Shown: one piece after another, positions 1 to 7,241 of the stretch | How the letters are laid out: every line of letters starts with the position of its first letter | Position numbering within the stretch: position 1 is the stretch's first letter | NCBI GenBank assembly: GCA_001774995.1 | Contig: MFBO01000036.1 | Span: 27,584 to 43,654 of the forward strand | From: Candidatus Curtissbacteria bacterium RIFCSPLOWO2_01_FULL_38_11b | GTDB taxonomy: Bacteria > Patescibacteriota > Microgenomatia > Curtissbacterales > GWA2-41-24 | Direction: 5' to 3' | Length of the DNA stretch: 16,071 nt | Program-made: the position numbers and the translations under genes | Notes under the pieces: generated by a model | Seen by the model: the letters and a program-made list of their open reading frames with translations, nothing else | What the model was told of the DNA's origin: nothing | Database searches by the model: none

Positions 1-150
<150 letters not shown>

Positions 151-154
151 TTTA

Positions 155-1273
155 ATGGTCACAAAAACCCAACAGGCGAAAAAAAGAAACATCGCCAAAT
201 TTGATTATTGGTTACTTTTGTCGACATTAATTCTCACAGCAGTTGGCATAGTTGTAATTTATGATGCTTCAATAGTCACAGCTTTCAGAGATTTTGGCGA
301 TAAATTATACTTTTTTAAAAATCAACTAGCATGGGCAACACTGGGATTAATTGCGCTCCCGTTTTTCGTCTTCTTTGATTACCATAAGCTAATTAAGTAT
401 TCACACGTTTTTTTAATTGGTGCAATCGTGCTTTTGATAACTGTTTTTATTCCCCATCTTGGTACAGAAATATTAGGAGCTAAACGTTGGCTCACAATTT
501 CAAATTTTACTTTTCAACCATCGGAGTTTACTAAATTAGCAATTATTTTTTATGCTACATCCATTATGTCAAAACTTCACAATTTTAAAATCAGAATACT
601 TGATGCCGCTATAGTTTATTTTTTGCCAATATCCCTGGCAACAATTTTAGTGATCCTGCAGCCGGATTTAGGAACAGCACTGATTTTTATTGCAATTACA
701 TTTGTAATTTATTTTGCCGGAAACGCACCAATATGGCATTTTTTACTCACATTGCCAATCTTCATAATTGGCGTAATAAGTGCAATTCTTATTAAACCAT
801 ATAGAATGGAAAGACTTAAAGCGTTTTTAGATCCAAATTATGATCCTCTTGGGGCATCTTATCAAATTAATCAAATAATTATCGCGTTGTCATCAGGAGG
901 GGTATTTGGAGTTGGCTTAGGTGGAGCAAAAAGTAAATTTGAATTTGTTCCTGAAATCCATAACGACGCAATTTTTGCACTTATTGTTGAGGAAATTGGC
1001 TTTATCGGAGGCGTCATTTTAATTGGTGTTTTCTTATTTTTAATAACCAGAGCAATAAAAATTGCTAAAGATGCACCCGATTTTACAGGTAAATTGCTGG
1101 CAATAGGCATTGCCGGTCTTTTGGCTTCCCAGAGTTTATTAAATCTGGCTTCGGTTGTTGCCCTAATTCCTCTAACAGGTATTCCCTTACCGTTTATCTC
1201 ATACGGAGGCTCGTCACTTTTTGTCACCCTTTTATCTATAGGAATACTTCTAAATATTAAAAAACAATCATGA
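155..1273 (+). CDS. ftsW: Septal peptidoglycan glycosyltransferase FtsW (SEDS family)
   Basis: The product is a 372-residue polytopic membrane protein that polymerises lipid II into glycan strands at the septum, normally with a class B penicillin-binding protein. SEDS signatures are clear: FQPSEFTKLA (120-129), LQPDLGTAL (168-176), the extracellular segment FVPEIHNDAIFA (264-275) and PFISYGGSS (346-354). D271 lies in the position of the conserved catalytic aspartate of SEDS enzymes. The start at 155 is chosen because the upstream in-frame ATG at 17 lies inside murD; the first 20 residues are then basic and cytoplasmic, as is usual for FtsW. Position between murD and murG marks this as FtsW, while a second SEDS gene at 14597 is the RodA type. 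The stop overlaps the murG start as ATGA, suggesting translational coupling. Confidence 0.93.
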   Translation: MVTKTQQAKKRNIAKFDYWLLLSTLILTAVGIVVIYDASIVTAFRDFGDKLYFFKNQLAWATLGLIALPFFVFFDYHKLIKYSHVFLIGAIVLLITVFIPHLGTEILGAKRWLTISNFTFQPSEFTKLAIIFYATSIMSKLHNFKIRILDAAIVYFLPISLATILVILQPDLGTALIFIAITFVIYFAGNAPIWHFLLTLPIFIIGVISAILIKPYRMERLKAFLDPNYDPLGASYQINQIIIALSSGGVFGVGLGGAKSKFEFVPEIHNDAIFALIVEEIGFIGGVILIGVFLFLITRAIKIAKDAPDFTGKLLAIGIAGLLASQSLLNLASVVALIPLTGIPLPFISYGGSSLFVTLLSIGILLNIKKQS

Positions 1274-2388
1274 AGGAAATAGTTATAACTGGTGGACACT
1301 TAACCCCAGCCTTATCATTAATTGAAAATCTAAAAGAAAAAAAAGAAATAAGGCTGTATTTTTTGGGTCGAAAATATTCAACTGAGGGGTCCAAAAATCT
1401 ATCAGCAGAGTATCAAATAATATCGAAACTTAATATCCATTTCCATTCAATTACAGCCGGCAGAATTCAGCGCAAATTCACCGAATTCACAATACCAGCT
1501 CTCTTAAAAATCCCAGTAGGTTTTATCCAAAGTTTTATATATCTTTTAAAGAAAAGACCCAACCTAATTGTTGCCTTCGGAGGCTACCTGTCTTTTCCGG
1601 TTGTGTTTACAGGCTGGATTCTTGGTATTAAGTCGGTTACCCATGAGCAAAGTACAAAACCAGGAATTGCCAATAAACTTAATTCATTATTCGTTGAAAA
1701 AATTTATCTTTCATGGCCCGGCACCCAAAAATATTTTGCTAAAGACAAATCACAAGTCATTGGCAATTTGACTCGCCAAGCTATTTTCAAAAAAAACGCA
1801 AGTGATGTAAGAATTCAAAAATTTCTAAAAACAAATAGGAAACTTATTTTTGTTACTGGTGGTAATCAAGGTTCTCATTTTATAAATAAGCTAATATTCA
1901 AACTTTTACCGCAGCTTTCAGACTATCAAATAATCCATCAGGTCGGTACTGCTAATTATCATGGTGACTTAGACATTGCAAACAAGATTAAATATCAAAA
2001 TTATCATGCTATCGACTATATTAAAGAAGATGATATCGGAGCCGCCTATTCAAGATCCGATCTTGTTATCAGCCGTTCTGGTGCCAATACTGTTTGGGAT
2101 TTGGCAACTTTGGCAAAAGTCGCAATTCTTGTGCCACTGCCAATATCTGCAAGCGGAGAGCAGAAAGCAAATGCCCAAATTTTGGAGGAAGCGGGCTCAG
2201 CAATTGTAGCAAATCAAGAAAATCTGAACACTTCAAACCTTAGAGAAAAAATTGACTATATCATGGGAAATTACCCCAAATTCCAAAAAAATGCCCAGAT
2301 ATTCCAAAAAACCCTCCCCCAGAACGCAAACCAAACTCTTGCATCAGAGATTAAAAAGTTAATAGGAACTAAAACCCAAGATGGTTGA
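1270..2388 (+). CDS. murG: UDP-GlcNAc:lipid I N-acetylglucosaminyltransferase MurG
   Basis: This 372-residue, GT-B fold peripheral membrane enzyme transfers GlcNAc from UDP-GlcNAc to lipid I, making lipid II for FtsW and RodA. Visible motifs are TGGHLTPAL (7-15, lipid-I-binding loop), FGGYLSFP (103-110), THEQ and PGIANK (124-136), TGGNQGS (196-202, second Gly loop), SRSGANTVWDLA (268-279) and GEQKANA (296-302) in the UDP-GlcNAc site. Two differences from the E. coli type stand out: the first loop is shortened (ITGGH rather than GGTGGH), and the usual Glu after SGAxTV is Asp277. The start overlaps the ftsW stop by four bases. No SD sequence is visible, so re-initiation after ftsW is likely. 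Confidence 0.92.
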   Translation: MKEIVITGGHLTPALSLIENLKEKKEIRLYFLGRKYSTEGSKNLSAEYQIISKLNIHFHSITAGRIQRKFTEFTIPALLKIPVGFIQSFIYLLKKRPNLIVAFGGYLSFPVVFTGWILGIKSVTHEQSTKPGIANKLNSLFVEKIYLSWPGTQKYFAKDKSQVIGNLTRQAIFKKNASDVRIQKFLKTNRKLIFVTGGNQGSHFINKLIFKLLPQLSDYQIIHQVGTANYHGDLDIANKIKYQNYHAIDYIKEDDIGAAYSRSDLVISRSGANTVWDLATLAKVAILVPLPISASGEQKANAQILEEAGSAIVANQENLNTSNLREKIDYIMGNYPKFQKNAQIFQKTLPQNANQTLASEIKKLIGTKTQDG

Positions 2389-2445
2389 AAAATTAATTCT
2401 TTTATAGACCAAACTTAACTCTCGAGATTATATTTGTTTTCACGC

Positions 2446-2451
2446 TATACT
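2446..2451 (+). promoter_or_regulatory. Probable -10 box of a leaderless ftsQ promoter
   Basis: TATACT lies exactly six bases before the ftsQ ATG at 2458, so transcription would be expected to start at or next to the A of the start codon. No good -35 is seen 16-18 bases upstream. The 69-base gap after murG has no terminator-like structure. Confidence 0.5.
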
Positions 2452-2457
2452 TAAGCT

Positions 2458-3156
2458 ATGCTTAAGTTTTTAACAGCTTTTATAGTCGCCATTTGTATAT
2501 TGGTCTTGGCAAGTTATTTTTCACCAATTTTTAAAATAAAATCGATAAGTTTTAATGAAGACCAAAATTGCTTAACAGAAGAAAAACAACTCCAAAAATA
2601 TAATCTATCAGTCAAAAATCTTTTACTTTTAAACTTAGATAAATTAACCGAAAGCCTAAAATCAGATTTTCCCTGTATAAATGAATTAAGCATTAAAAAA
2701 ACTTTTCCCACAAAACTTGAATTTGATGTTAAATCAAGTCAACCAGTTGTCGAAATCGAAGGCAGCAATCTGGCAATTTTTAAAGATGGATTAGTCACCC
2801 AAAAAGACTCCAGCAATAAGTTACCAGCAATTTTTATGCCTCCTAACGTTCAAGCTAATCTCGGACAAAAAATAATAAATCCGACAACACTTATAGCCAT
2901 CGAAATAGCAGTTTTACTAACTAAAACGGATTTTACAGTCCAAAACATTAGGATTATTGAAAGTAGTAATATAGTAGCTTACGACAGCAATGGAACCGTG
3001 GTGCAATTTTCATCTTCAAAATCACCAACAGCACAAGTAGACTCTTTACAGTTTATCCTAAGTAAAGCTAAAATAGATGCTGTTAAAATTGCCAAAATTG
3101 ACTTACGCTTTGATAAACCGGTAATATCTGCTAAAACCACAAATGGCAAAAGATAA
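2458..3156 (+). CDS. ftsQ: Cell division protein FtsQ/DivIB
   Basis: The product is a 232-residue bitopic membrane protein of the divisome scaffold. A short basic N-terminus (MLK) leads into one membrane helix at about 4-22. A POTRA-like domain follows at about 26-95 (FKIKSISF, then LLLLNLDKLTESL, then INELSIKKTFPTKLEFDV), and a beta domain ends with IAKIDLRFDKPV, the typical FtsQ C-terminal strand. C38 and C73 lie within the POTRA region and could form a disulfide outside the membrane; that is inference. Sequence conservation in FtsQ is low, so the call rests on topology, POTRA pattern and position between murG and ftsA. The 3' end overlaps ftsA by 14 bases. Confidence 0.85.
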   Translation: MLKFLTAFIVAICILVLASYFSPIFKIKSISFNEDQNCLTEEKQLQKYNLSVKNLLLLNLDKLTESLKSDFPCINELSIKKTFPTKLEFDVKSSQPVVEIEGSNLAIFKDGLVTQKDSSNKLPAIFMPPNVQANLGQKIINPTTLIAIEIAVLLTKTDFTVQNIRIIESSNIVAYDSNGTVVQFSSSKSPTAQVDSLQFILSKAKIDAVKIAKIDLRFDKPVISAKTTNGKR

Positions 3157-4420
3157 AGTAATCGTTGGTATAGATATAGGGTCAACAAAAATAACCACAA
3201 TTATAGCTACCATCGAAGAAGATTTGACACCGCACATTATTGGCGTTTCTGCAACTAGCGCAAGAGGACTTAGAAAAGGTCAAGTTGTCGATATTGACGA
3301 AGCGGTAGCAAGTATCACCCAATCTCTCGAAGCAGCAGAAAGGATGGCTGGTTACTCGGTTGGCACGGCTTTTGTGTCTGTTGATGGAACCCATATTGAA
3401 TCGCAAAATTCCAAAGGTGTAGTTGCCGTTTCCAATCCTGATGGTGAAATTTCAACTGAGGATGTAGCAAGAGTTGTAGAAGCGGCACGAGCAATTTCCT
3501 TACCCTCATCCCGGGAGATAATTCACGTAATTCCCAGATTTTTTGTTGTTGATTCCCAAAGCGGTATTAAAGACCCGGTTGGTATGAATGGTGTAAGACT
3601 CGAAGTTGAGACAAATATTATTACTGGTGCCACAACTGCTCTTCGTAATATTGTCAAATGCACAAGTCAAGTAGGCGTAGATGTAGAGGCCTTAGTTTTT
3701 TCCGGTCTCGCTTCAACTTATTCAATACTTACAGATACGGAAAAAGAATTAGGTGTAATATTAGTTGATTTTGGTGGAGGAACCACCGATGTTTGCATCT
3801 TTATCGATGGTGCTCCCGCACTTTGTGCAGTTATTCCAATTGGAGCAAGGAATGTTACAAACGACTTGGCGATAGGACTGCGCATTTCTTTAGAATCCGC
3901 CGAAAAAATAAAACTCGCTCTTTCTAAACCACCCAATATTGCAGTAGAGCCCGACGAAAAAGGGGAGCCTGTGGATAAAAAAGAACCAGATGAGCTTCAA
4001 ACTTCTAATCTAGGTATCGAAGAAGACTTAAGGTCGGTTTCCAAAAAGACTTTAACCGATGGCATTATCAAACCTAGACTTAAAGAAATTTTAAATATGG
4101 TTAAAATTGAAATTCAGAAATCAGGGTATGGGGGATTAACCCCTTCTGGAGTCGTTTTAACTGGAGGTGGGTCGCAAACTGCTGGTATGCTTGAACTTGC
4201 AAAGCATGAATTGGGTATGCCAGTTCGCCTGGGAATTCCTCAGGGCGCAAAAGGTTTATCAGATGAAGTTGCATCTGGGATTTTTGCAACTGGTATGGGA
4301 CTTGTTAAGTATGGTGCCAGTTTCCAGCAAGAGGACCTAAGATTGCCCCTAGTTGGCAGAATCGAAATGAAAGGTATCTTTACAAAAGGGAAAAATCTCA
4401 TTAAATCAATTCTTCCATAA
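3143..4420 (+). CDS. ftsA: Cell division protein FtsA (actin-like FtsZ membrane anchor)
   Basis: This 425-residue actin/Hsp70-fold ATPase tethers FtsZ filaments to the membrane and recruits later divisome proteins. Nucleotide-binding motifs are present: phosphate 1 VGIDIGSTKI (8-17), phosphate 2 LVDFGGGTTDV (207-217) and the adenosine motif LTGGGSQTAGM (339-349). The FtsA-specific 1C subdomain lies at about 85-165. The C-terminal GIFTKGKNLIKSIL (411-424) is a basic amphipathic helix, the membrane-targeting sequence. A charged, proline-rich insert (about 263-287) precedes the last third of the domain and looks longer than usual. The start lies inside ftsQ with no SD sequence, so translation is probably coupled. 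Confidence 0.95.
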   Translation: MAKDKVIVGIDIGSTKITTIIATIEEDLTPHIIGVSATSARGLRKGQVVDIDEAVASITQSLEAAERMAGYSVGTAFVSVDGTHIESQNSKGVVAVSNPDGEISTEDVARVVEAARAISLPSSREIIHVIPRFFVVDSQSGIKDPVGMNGVRLEVETNIITGATTALRNIVKCTSQVGVDVEALVFSGLASTYSILTDTEKELGVILVDFGGGTTDVCIFIDGAPALCAVIPIGARNVTNDLAIGLRISLESAEKIKLALSKPPNIAVEPDEKGEPVDKKEPDELQTSNLGIEEDLRSVSKKTLTDGIIKPRLKEILNMVKIEIQKSGYGGLTPSGVVLTGGGSQTAGMLELAKHELGMPVRLGIPQGAKGLSDEVASGIFATGMGLVKYGASFQQEDLRLPLVGRIEMKGIFTKGKNLIKSILP

Positions 4421-4423
4421 TGC

Positions 4424-4450
4424 TTGCAAATAGGCTCTCTCTGTGATAAA
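4424..4450 (+). promoter_or_regulatory. Possible ftsZ promoter with extended -10
   Basis: In the 92-base ftsA-ftsZ gap, TTGCAA (4424-4429) could act as -35 and GATAAA (4445-4450), preceded by TGT (an extended -10), as -10. The spacer is short (15 bases). It would give a leader of about 55 bases before ftsZ. The other promoters in the window have better -10 hexamers, so this is tentative. Confidence 0.35.
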
Positions 4451-4485
4451 TTGTGCCAAGCTTTTTACCTATTTAACTAAATACC

Positions 4486-4509
4486 ATGTTCGTTTTTCAA
4501 ATCTACTAA
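4486..4509 (+). other. Seven-codon minigene in the ftsZ leader (speculative)
   Basis: ATG 4486 opens a reading frame encoding MFVFQIY and ends at TAA 4507-4509, three bases before the ftsZ ATG and in the same frame. It could be a leader peptide feeding ribosomes to ftsZ, which has no SD sequence. A frame this short can easily arise by chance. Confidence 0.2.
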
Positions 4510-4512
4510 TTT

Positions 4513-5601
4513 ATGCTCATAAAACCTGATGTAAATAGATTCGCTAAAATAAAGGTACTAGGCATTGGCGGTGGTGGTACAAATGCCCTAAACTCCATGA
4601 TCACTCAAGCTCAAATTCAAGGGGTCGACTTTGTCGCTGTGAATACCGATCAACAGCATCTACTGGCATCCATTGCTCAAACTAAAATTCAAATTGGTGA
4701 TGGTCTGACCAAAGGCTTGGGAGCAGGAGCAGACCCCGAAATTGGCAAAAAAGCTGCAGAAGAATCACTAGAACGAATCAAGGATTCAATAACCGGAGCC
4801 GATATGGTTTTTATTACCTATGGTGCCGGTGGTGGAACGGGAACAGGTGCAGGTCCCATAATTGCCGATCTTGCCAAAAAACTGGGTATTTTAACACTCG
4901 GGGTTGTTACTAAACCATTTGGTTTTGAAGGTACAAAGAGAATGGTAGTTGCCGATGAAGGAATAGATACATTGCGAGAAAAGGTCGATACTTTAATTGT
5001 TATTCCTAACCAAAAGTTACTTGAGGTAGTTGATAAAAATGTATCACTACTTGAAGCATTTAAACTAGCTGATTCGGTCCTATCTCAAGGCGTGCAGGGA
5101 ATATCCGATATTATCGTTATCCCGGGTTTAATCAATGTCGATTTTGCAGATGTAAAGGCTATCATGAAAGGTGCTGGCTCAACTCTTATGGGTGTGGGTA
5201 CTGCAACCGGTGAAAACAGAGCAGCAACAGCAGCACGCGCAGCAGTTGCTTCACCACTCCTTGACGCTTCAATAGAAGGTGCAAGAGGTGTTCTTTTTAA
5301 TATCACAGGTGGTGCTGATATGACAATGAACGAAGTAGACGAAGCAGCAAAAGTAATTACTTCACATGCGGATCCAGATGCCCAGATTATTTTTGGAGCA
5401 GCAATAGATGAAAAACTTATTGATCAGGTTAAAGTTACAGTTGTTGCAACGGGATTTGACGAAACAAGAAGGCAATATATTCAAATAACTCAGGAAGATG
5501 CGCAGTTAAAAGAACTGGAAAGTGGCGAAAAACCAGCAGATGATGGCCAAATCGACGAAGAAAAATTCGAGATCCCCACTTTTTTACGTCAAATACGTTA
5601 A
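4513..5601 (+). CDS. ftsZ: Cell division GTPase FtsZ
   Basis: This 362-residue tubulin homologue polymerises at mid-cell into the Z ring. The N-terminus [19 protein letters not shown] is typical and supports ATG 4513. The tubulin/FtsZ GTP-binding signature [12 protein letters not shown] is at 104-115. The T7 loop [11 protein letters not shown] (208-218) supplies the catalytic aspartates D210 and D213. A short acidic linker (about 325-353) leads to the conserved C-terminal peptide IPTFLRQIR (354-362), which in this family binds FtsA and other partners. Remarkably, the same [12 protein letters not shown] coding pattern occurs again at 5626-5652 and 8244-8270. No SD sequence is visible. Confidence 0.97.
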   Translation: MLIKPDVNRFAKIKVLGIGGGGTNALNSMITQAQIQGVDFVAVNTDQQHLLASIAQTKIQIGDGLTKGLGAGADPEIGKKAAEESLERIKDSITGADMVFITYGAGGGTGTGAGPIIADLAKKLGILTLGVVTKPFGFEGTKRMVVADEGIDTLREKVDTLIVIPNQKLLEVVDKNVSLLEAFKLADSVLSQGVQGISDIIVIPGLINVDFADVKAIMKGAGSTLMGVGTATGENRAATAARAAVASPLLDASIEGARGVLFNITGGADMTMNEVDEAAKVITSHADPDAQIIFGAAIDEKLIDQVKVTVVATGFDETRRQYIQITQEDAQLKELESGEKPADDGQIDEEKFEIPTFLRQIR

Positions 5602-5652
5602 AAAAGCGAGGCTCGCCAAAGGCGGCCAACCTTTCTTCGCCAAATCCGCTAA
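5602..5652 (+). repeat. Second, in-frame copy of the FtsZ C-terminal tail
   Basis: Directly after the ftsZ stop (5599-5601) and in the same frame, 16 further sense codons end in [11 protein letters not shown] (5626-5652). This repeats the last eight residues and stop of FtsZ but with different synonymous codons (for example CTT CGC in place of TTA CGT). A small hairpin, CGCC-AAA-GGCG (5614-5624), lies just before it. It is untranslated unless the ftsZ UAA is read through. It may be a displaced ftsZ 3' end left by an insertion. Confidence 0.75.
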
Positions 5653-5653
5653 A
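5641..5653 (+). repeat. 13-bp direct repeat, left copy
   Basis: CAAATCCGCTAAA is identical to 8259-8271. It forms the last codons of FtsZ tail copy 2. Together the two copies bracket the toxin-antitoxin and membrane-protein genes. The real ftsZ end reads CAAATACGTTAAA at 5590-5602, with two differences. Confidence 0.7.
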
Positions 5654-5678
5654 ACTCAATAACAGAAAATTCCAACTG

Positions 5679-5707
5679 TTGACTATTTGTACATATTGTA
5701 CTAATAT
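5679..5707 (+). promoter_or_regulatory. Promoter of the vapB-vapC operon with candidate operator
   Basis: TTGACT (5679-5684), a 17-base spacer and TAATAT (5702-5707) form a strong sigma-70-type promoter. The -10 lies six bases before the GTG start at 5714, so the mRNA should be leaderless. The spacer contains TTGTAC twice (5687-5692 and 5696-5701). Because GTAC is self-complementary, the block is also a near-palindrome. It is a plausible site for autorepression by the antitoxin. Confidence 0.65.
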
Positions 5708-5713
5708 GAAAAT

Positions 5714-5992
5714 GTGAATGTCGTTGTTTCTATAAGTCAATTTCGTCAAAACATTGCGTCGTACATCGAGAAGGCCAAAAAAGGAGACACGGTTATATTA
5801 AAAGACAAGAAAAGGGGTCAACAAGTAATTCAGATTGTAGGAAAGAAGAAATTTGACCCCGACGCATTTGGAAAAGCGCTTGAGGCAGCTGCTGGCGTTT
5901 TCTCTGCAAAGAATCATCCAGAGTGGCGTACGAAAAACGATGTAATTAAATGGGTCGAACAAACAAGAAAAGCTTCTGACCGCAAGTTTTAA
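5714..5992 (+). CDS. Antitoxin, Phd/YefM-like (VapB role)
   Basis: The 92-residue product begins VVVSISQFRQNIASYIEKAK, followed by GDTVILKDKKRGQQVIQIV at about 24-42. This is the Phd/YefM fold: an N-terminal DNA-binding and dimerisation domain that recognises the operon promoter. The C-terminal half (about 45-92), with FDPDAFGKALEAAAGVF and a basic tail, would neutralise the toxin. GTG 5714 is the only start that fits the family's N-terminus. The stop is two bases before the downstream PIN-domain gene. The pair most likely forms a type II toxin-antitoxin system; the family call is firm and the exact subfamily is less certain. Confidence 0.8.
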   Translation: MNVVVSISQFRQNIASYIEKAKKGDTVILKDKKRGQQVIQIVGKKKFDPDAFGKALEAAAGVFSAKNHPEWRTKNDVIKWVEQTRKASDRKF

Positions 5993-5994
5993 AC

Positions 5995-6375
5995 GTGTAC
6001 TTAATAGACACAGATATTATCATATGGGTTTTGAGAGGAAATAAAAAGTACGAAGAACTTCTCCAAAATTTAAAGGATAAAAGCCCCCTTTCTATCTCAA
6101 CTGTGACCATTGCTGAAATTTATGAAAACATTTTTCCCTCCGAAATTGTAAAGACAGAAAATGTGTTAAATGAACTCCAAACATGGGATGTGACTCCAGA
6201 AATTGCTAAACAAGCTGGGTTATACTGGCAGGAGTATATAAAACGGCTTAAGAACCTAAGTCTAATGGACTGTTTTATAGCAGCGACCGCAAATGTAAAC
6301 AACCTTATACTAGTTTCTTTAAATACCAAGCATTTTCCCATGAAAGACATAAAAATTCTGAATCCGCTTCGATAA
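5995..6375 (+). CDS. vapC: PIN-domain ribonuclease toxin, VapC family
   Basis: This 126-residue PIN-domain endoribonuclease presumably cuts a specific tRNA or rRNA when freed from its antitoxin; the target cannot be read from sequence. It starts with YLIDTDIIIWVLRG (D5), then STVTIAEIYENI (E41) and LSLMDCFIAATA (D92), giving the acidic Mg-binding triad. The final motif is LNTKHF (109-114), with His where many relatives have Asp. GTG is used as the start because the family N-terminus begins right there; an ATG start is not available. The last codons contain AATCCGCT (6361-6368), the core of the repeat discussed for this region. Confidence 0.87.
   Translation: MYLIDTDIIIWVLRGNKKYEELLQNLKDKSPLSISTVTIAEIYENIFPSEIVKTENVLNELQTWDVTPEIAKQAGLYWQEYIKRLKNLSLMDCFIAATANVNNLILVSLNTKHFPMKDIKILNPLR
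6361..6368 (+). repeat. 8-bp repeat core AATCCGCT at the vapC end
   Basis: Same strand and same 8-mer as within 5641-5653, 7190-7199 and 8259-8271. It lies at the junction between the vapBC and mntA-hepT modules. On its own it could be chance. Confidence 0.35.
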
Positions 6376-6483
6376 AACCCATTTTACGACATTTAGTTTT
6401 CTAAGCTAATGAAAGCTGAGTTTTTCTGAGTGCAGAATCTACATTGTGCGACGCATTTCTTAAAATCATCATAGGTTGGCAAA

Positions 6484-6526
6484 TGCTATAATCTAGTAGA
6501 AATTACATAAGCGAAGAGAATATAAT
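6484..6526 (+). promoter_or_regulatory. Promoter region of the mntA-hepT operon
   Basis: Two perfect TATAAT boxes are present. The first (6487-6492) is preceded by TGC, making an extended -10, and would give a leader of about 35-40 bases. The second (6521-6526) is six bases before the ATG at 6533, the spacing seen at ftsQ and vapB, and would give a leaderless mRNA. No convincing -35 was found for either. The rest of the 157-base gap after vapC shows nothing else clear. Confidence 0.55.
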
Positions 6527-6532
6527 TACAGT

Positions 6533-6820
6533 ATGAAAACAGATTTAGAAGAGATTAAAAAGAAAGCGTTACCGATCTTAAAAGAAGCTGGAGTGACTCG
6601 CTCCTCGATTTTCGGCTCTTATGTGCGTGGAGAGGCGAGAGAAGACAGCGATATTGACATCTTAGTTGATTTTCCAAGAGGTAAGGGTCTATTTAAGTTT
6701 ATAGGACTTCAGCAAGAGCTGGAAGAGGTTCTCGGCAAAAAAGTGGATCTTGGGGAATATAGTACGCTTAAACCACGCATTAAAGACCAGGTTCTTTCCC
6801 AGCAGGTTAGAATCATATAA
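6533..6820 (+). CDS. mntA: MntA-type minimal nucleotidyltransferase (antitoxin)
   Basis: The 95-residue product has the minimal nucleotidyltransferase motif GSYVRGEAREDSDIDILV (28-45), matching GSX10DXD with catalytic D40 and D42. A third acidic residue is probably D72, in KKVDLGEY. In characterised MntA/HepT systems this enzyme silences its HEPN partner by adding AMP to a tyrosine, acting as antitoxin. The downstream gene encodes just such a partner after an 11-base gap, so the assignment rests on both motif and context. It is a type VII-like toxin-antitoxin system, often found in mobile or defence-rich DNA. Confidence 0.87.
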   Translation: MKTDLEEIKKKALPILKEAGVTRSSIFGSYVRGEAREDSDIDILVDFPRGKGLFKFIGLQQELEEVLGKKVDLGEYSTLKPRIKDQVLSQQVRII

Positions 6821-6831
6821 ACAATCAGCCC

Positions 6832-7161
6832 ATGCAAAGAGACATAGGTTTGTACCTTGATGATATTTTGGAAAGTATCGAAAAGATTGAAGAATACACC
6901 AAAGATTTAAGCGAAGAAGAATTCTCCAGGAATACCGAGACCCAAGACGCAGTTCTGCGAAGACTAGCAATTATTGGTGAAGCTGTTAAACACCTGCCAG
7001 AAGATTTAAAAGAAAAACACAAACAAATCCCCTGGAAACAGATTGCAGGTGCAAGGGATATATTCGTACACGAGTATTTTGGAATAAAAATGGAAAGAAT
7101 CTGGCAGACAATTAAAGAAGATTTACCAGAACTTAAAAAAGCAGCTGAAGAGATAATTTAA
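6832..7161 (+). CDS. hepT: HepT-type HEPN ribonuclease toxin
   Basis: This 109-residue all-helical HEPN protein has the motif RDIFVHEY at 75-82, matching RX4HXY: R75 and H80 are the expected RNase residues and Y82 the expected AMPylation site. The preceding RRLAIIGEAVKHLP and IPWKQIAGARD are typical of the HepT/DUF86 family. It should act as a ribonuclease dimer in the cytoplasm, held inactive by the nucleotidyltransferase encoded just upstream. No SD sequence precedes ATG 6832, so translation probably continues from mntA. All motif residues are intact, so the system looks functional. Confidence 0.88.
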   Translation: MQRDIGLYLDDILESIEKIEEYTKDLSEEEFSRNTETQDAVLRRLAIIGEAVKHLPEDLKEKHKQIPWKQIAGARDIFVHEYFGIKMERIWQTIKEDLPELKKAAEEII

Positions 7162-7189
7162 CCCAAGCATTTCTGTACCTTTAATGTGT

Positions 7190-7199
7190 CAAATCCGCT
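7190..7199 (+). repeat. 10-bp repeat copy CAAATCCGCT after hepT
   Basis: Identical over 10 bases to 5641-5650 and 8259-8268. It is enclosed by a small inverted repeat, ATGTG before and CACAT after. The surrounding bases do not encode the full FtsZ tail here, only QIR in one frame. Confidence 0.5.
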
Positions 7200-7213
7200 C
7201 ACATATATCTTCT

Positions 7214-7241
7214 TGTTCTGAACACTTTAGTGTGAAGAACA
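7214..7241 (+). repeat. Imperfect palindrome with tandem GA internal loop
   Basis: The order is TGTTCT-GA-ACAC-TTTA-GTGT-GA-AGAACA. Both outer six and inner four bases pair perfectly, and the two GA steps face each other. In RNA these could form sheared G-A pairs. No T-run follows, so it is not a standard intrinsic terminator. It may be a 3' stabilising hairpin of the hepT mRNA or a protein-binding palindrome. Confidence 0.5.

Noticed and set aside
871..1299. 142-residue minus-strand frame opposite ftsW/murG
   Set aside because: It is the antisense of conserved FtsW motifs, has no start signals, and resembles no protein I know.
5602..5652. Intrinsic terminator after ftsZ
   Set aside because: Small hairpins exist (CGCC-AAA-GGCG), but no T-run follows; the segment is better explained as the second FtsZ tail copy.
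5435..5749. 104-residue minus-strand frame over the ftsZ end
   Set aside because: It overlaps the FtsZ C-terminus, tail copy 2 and the vapB promoter; its composition follows from those sequences.
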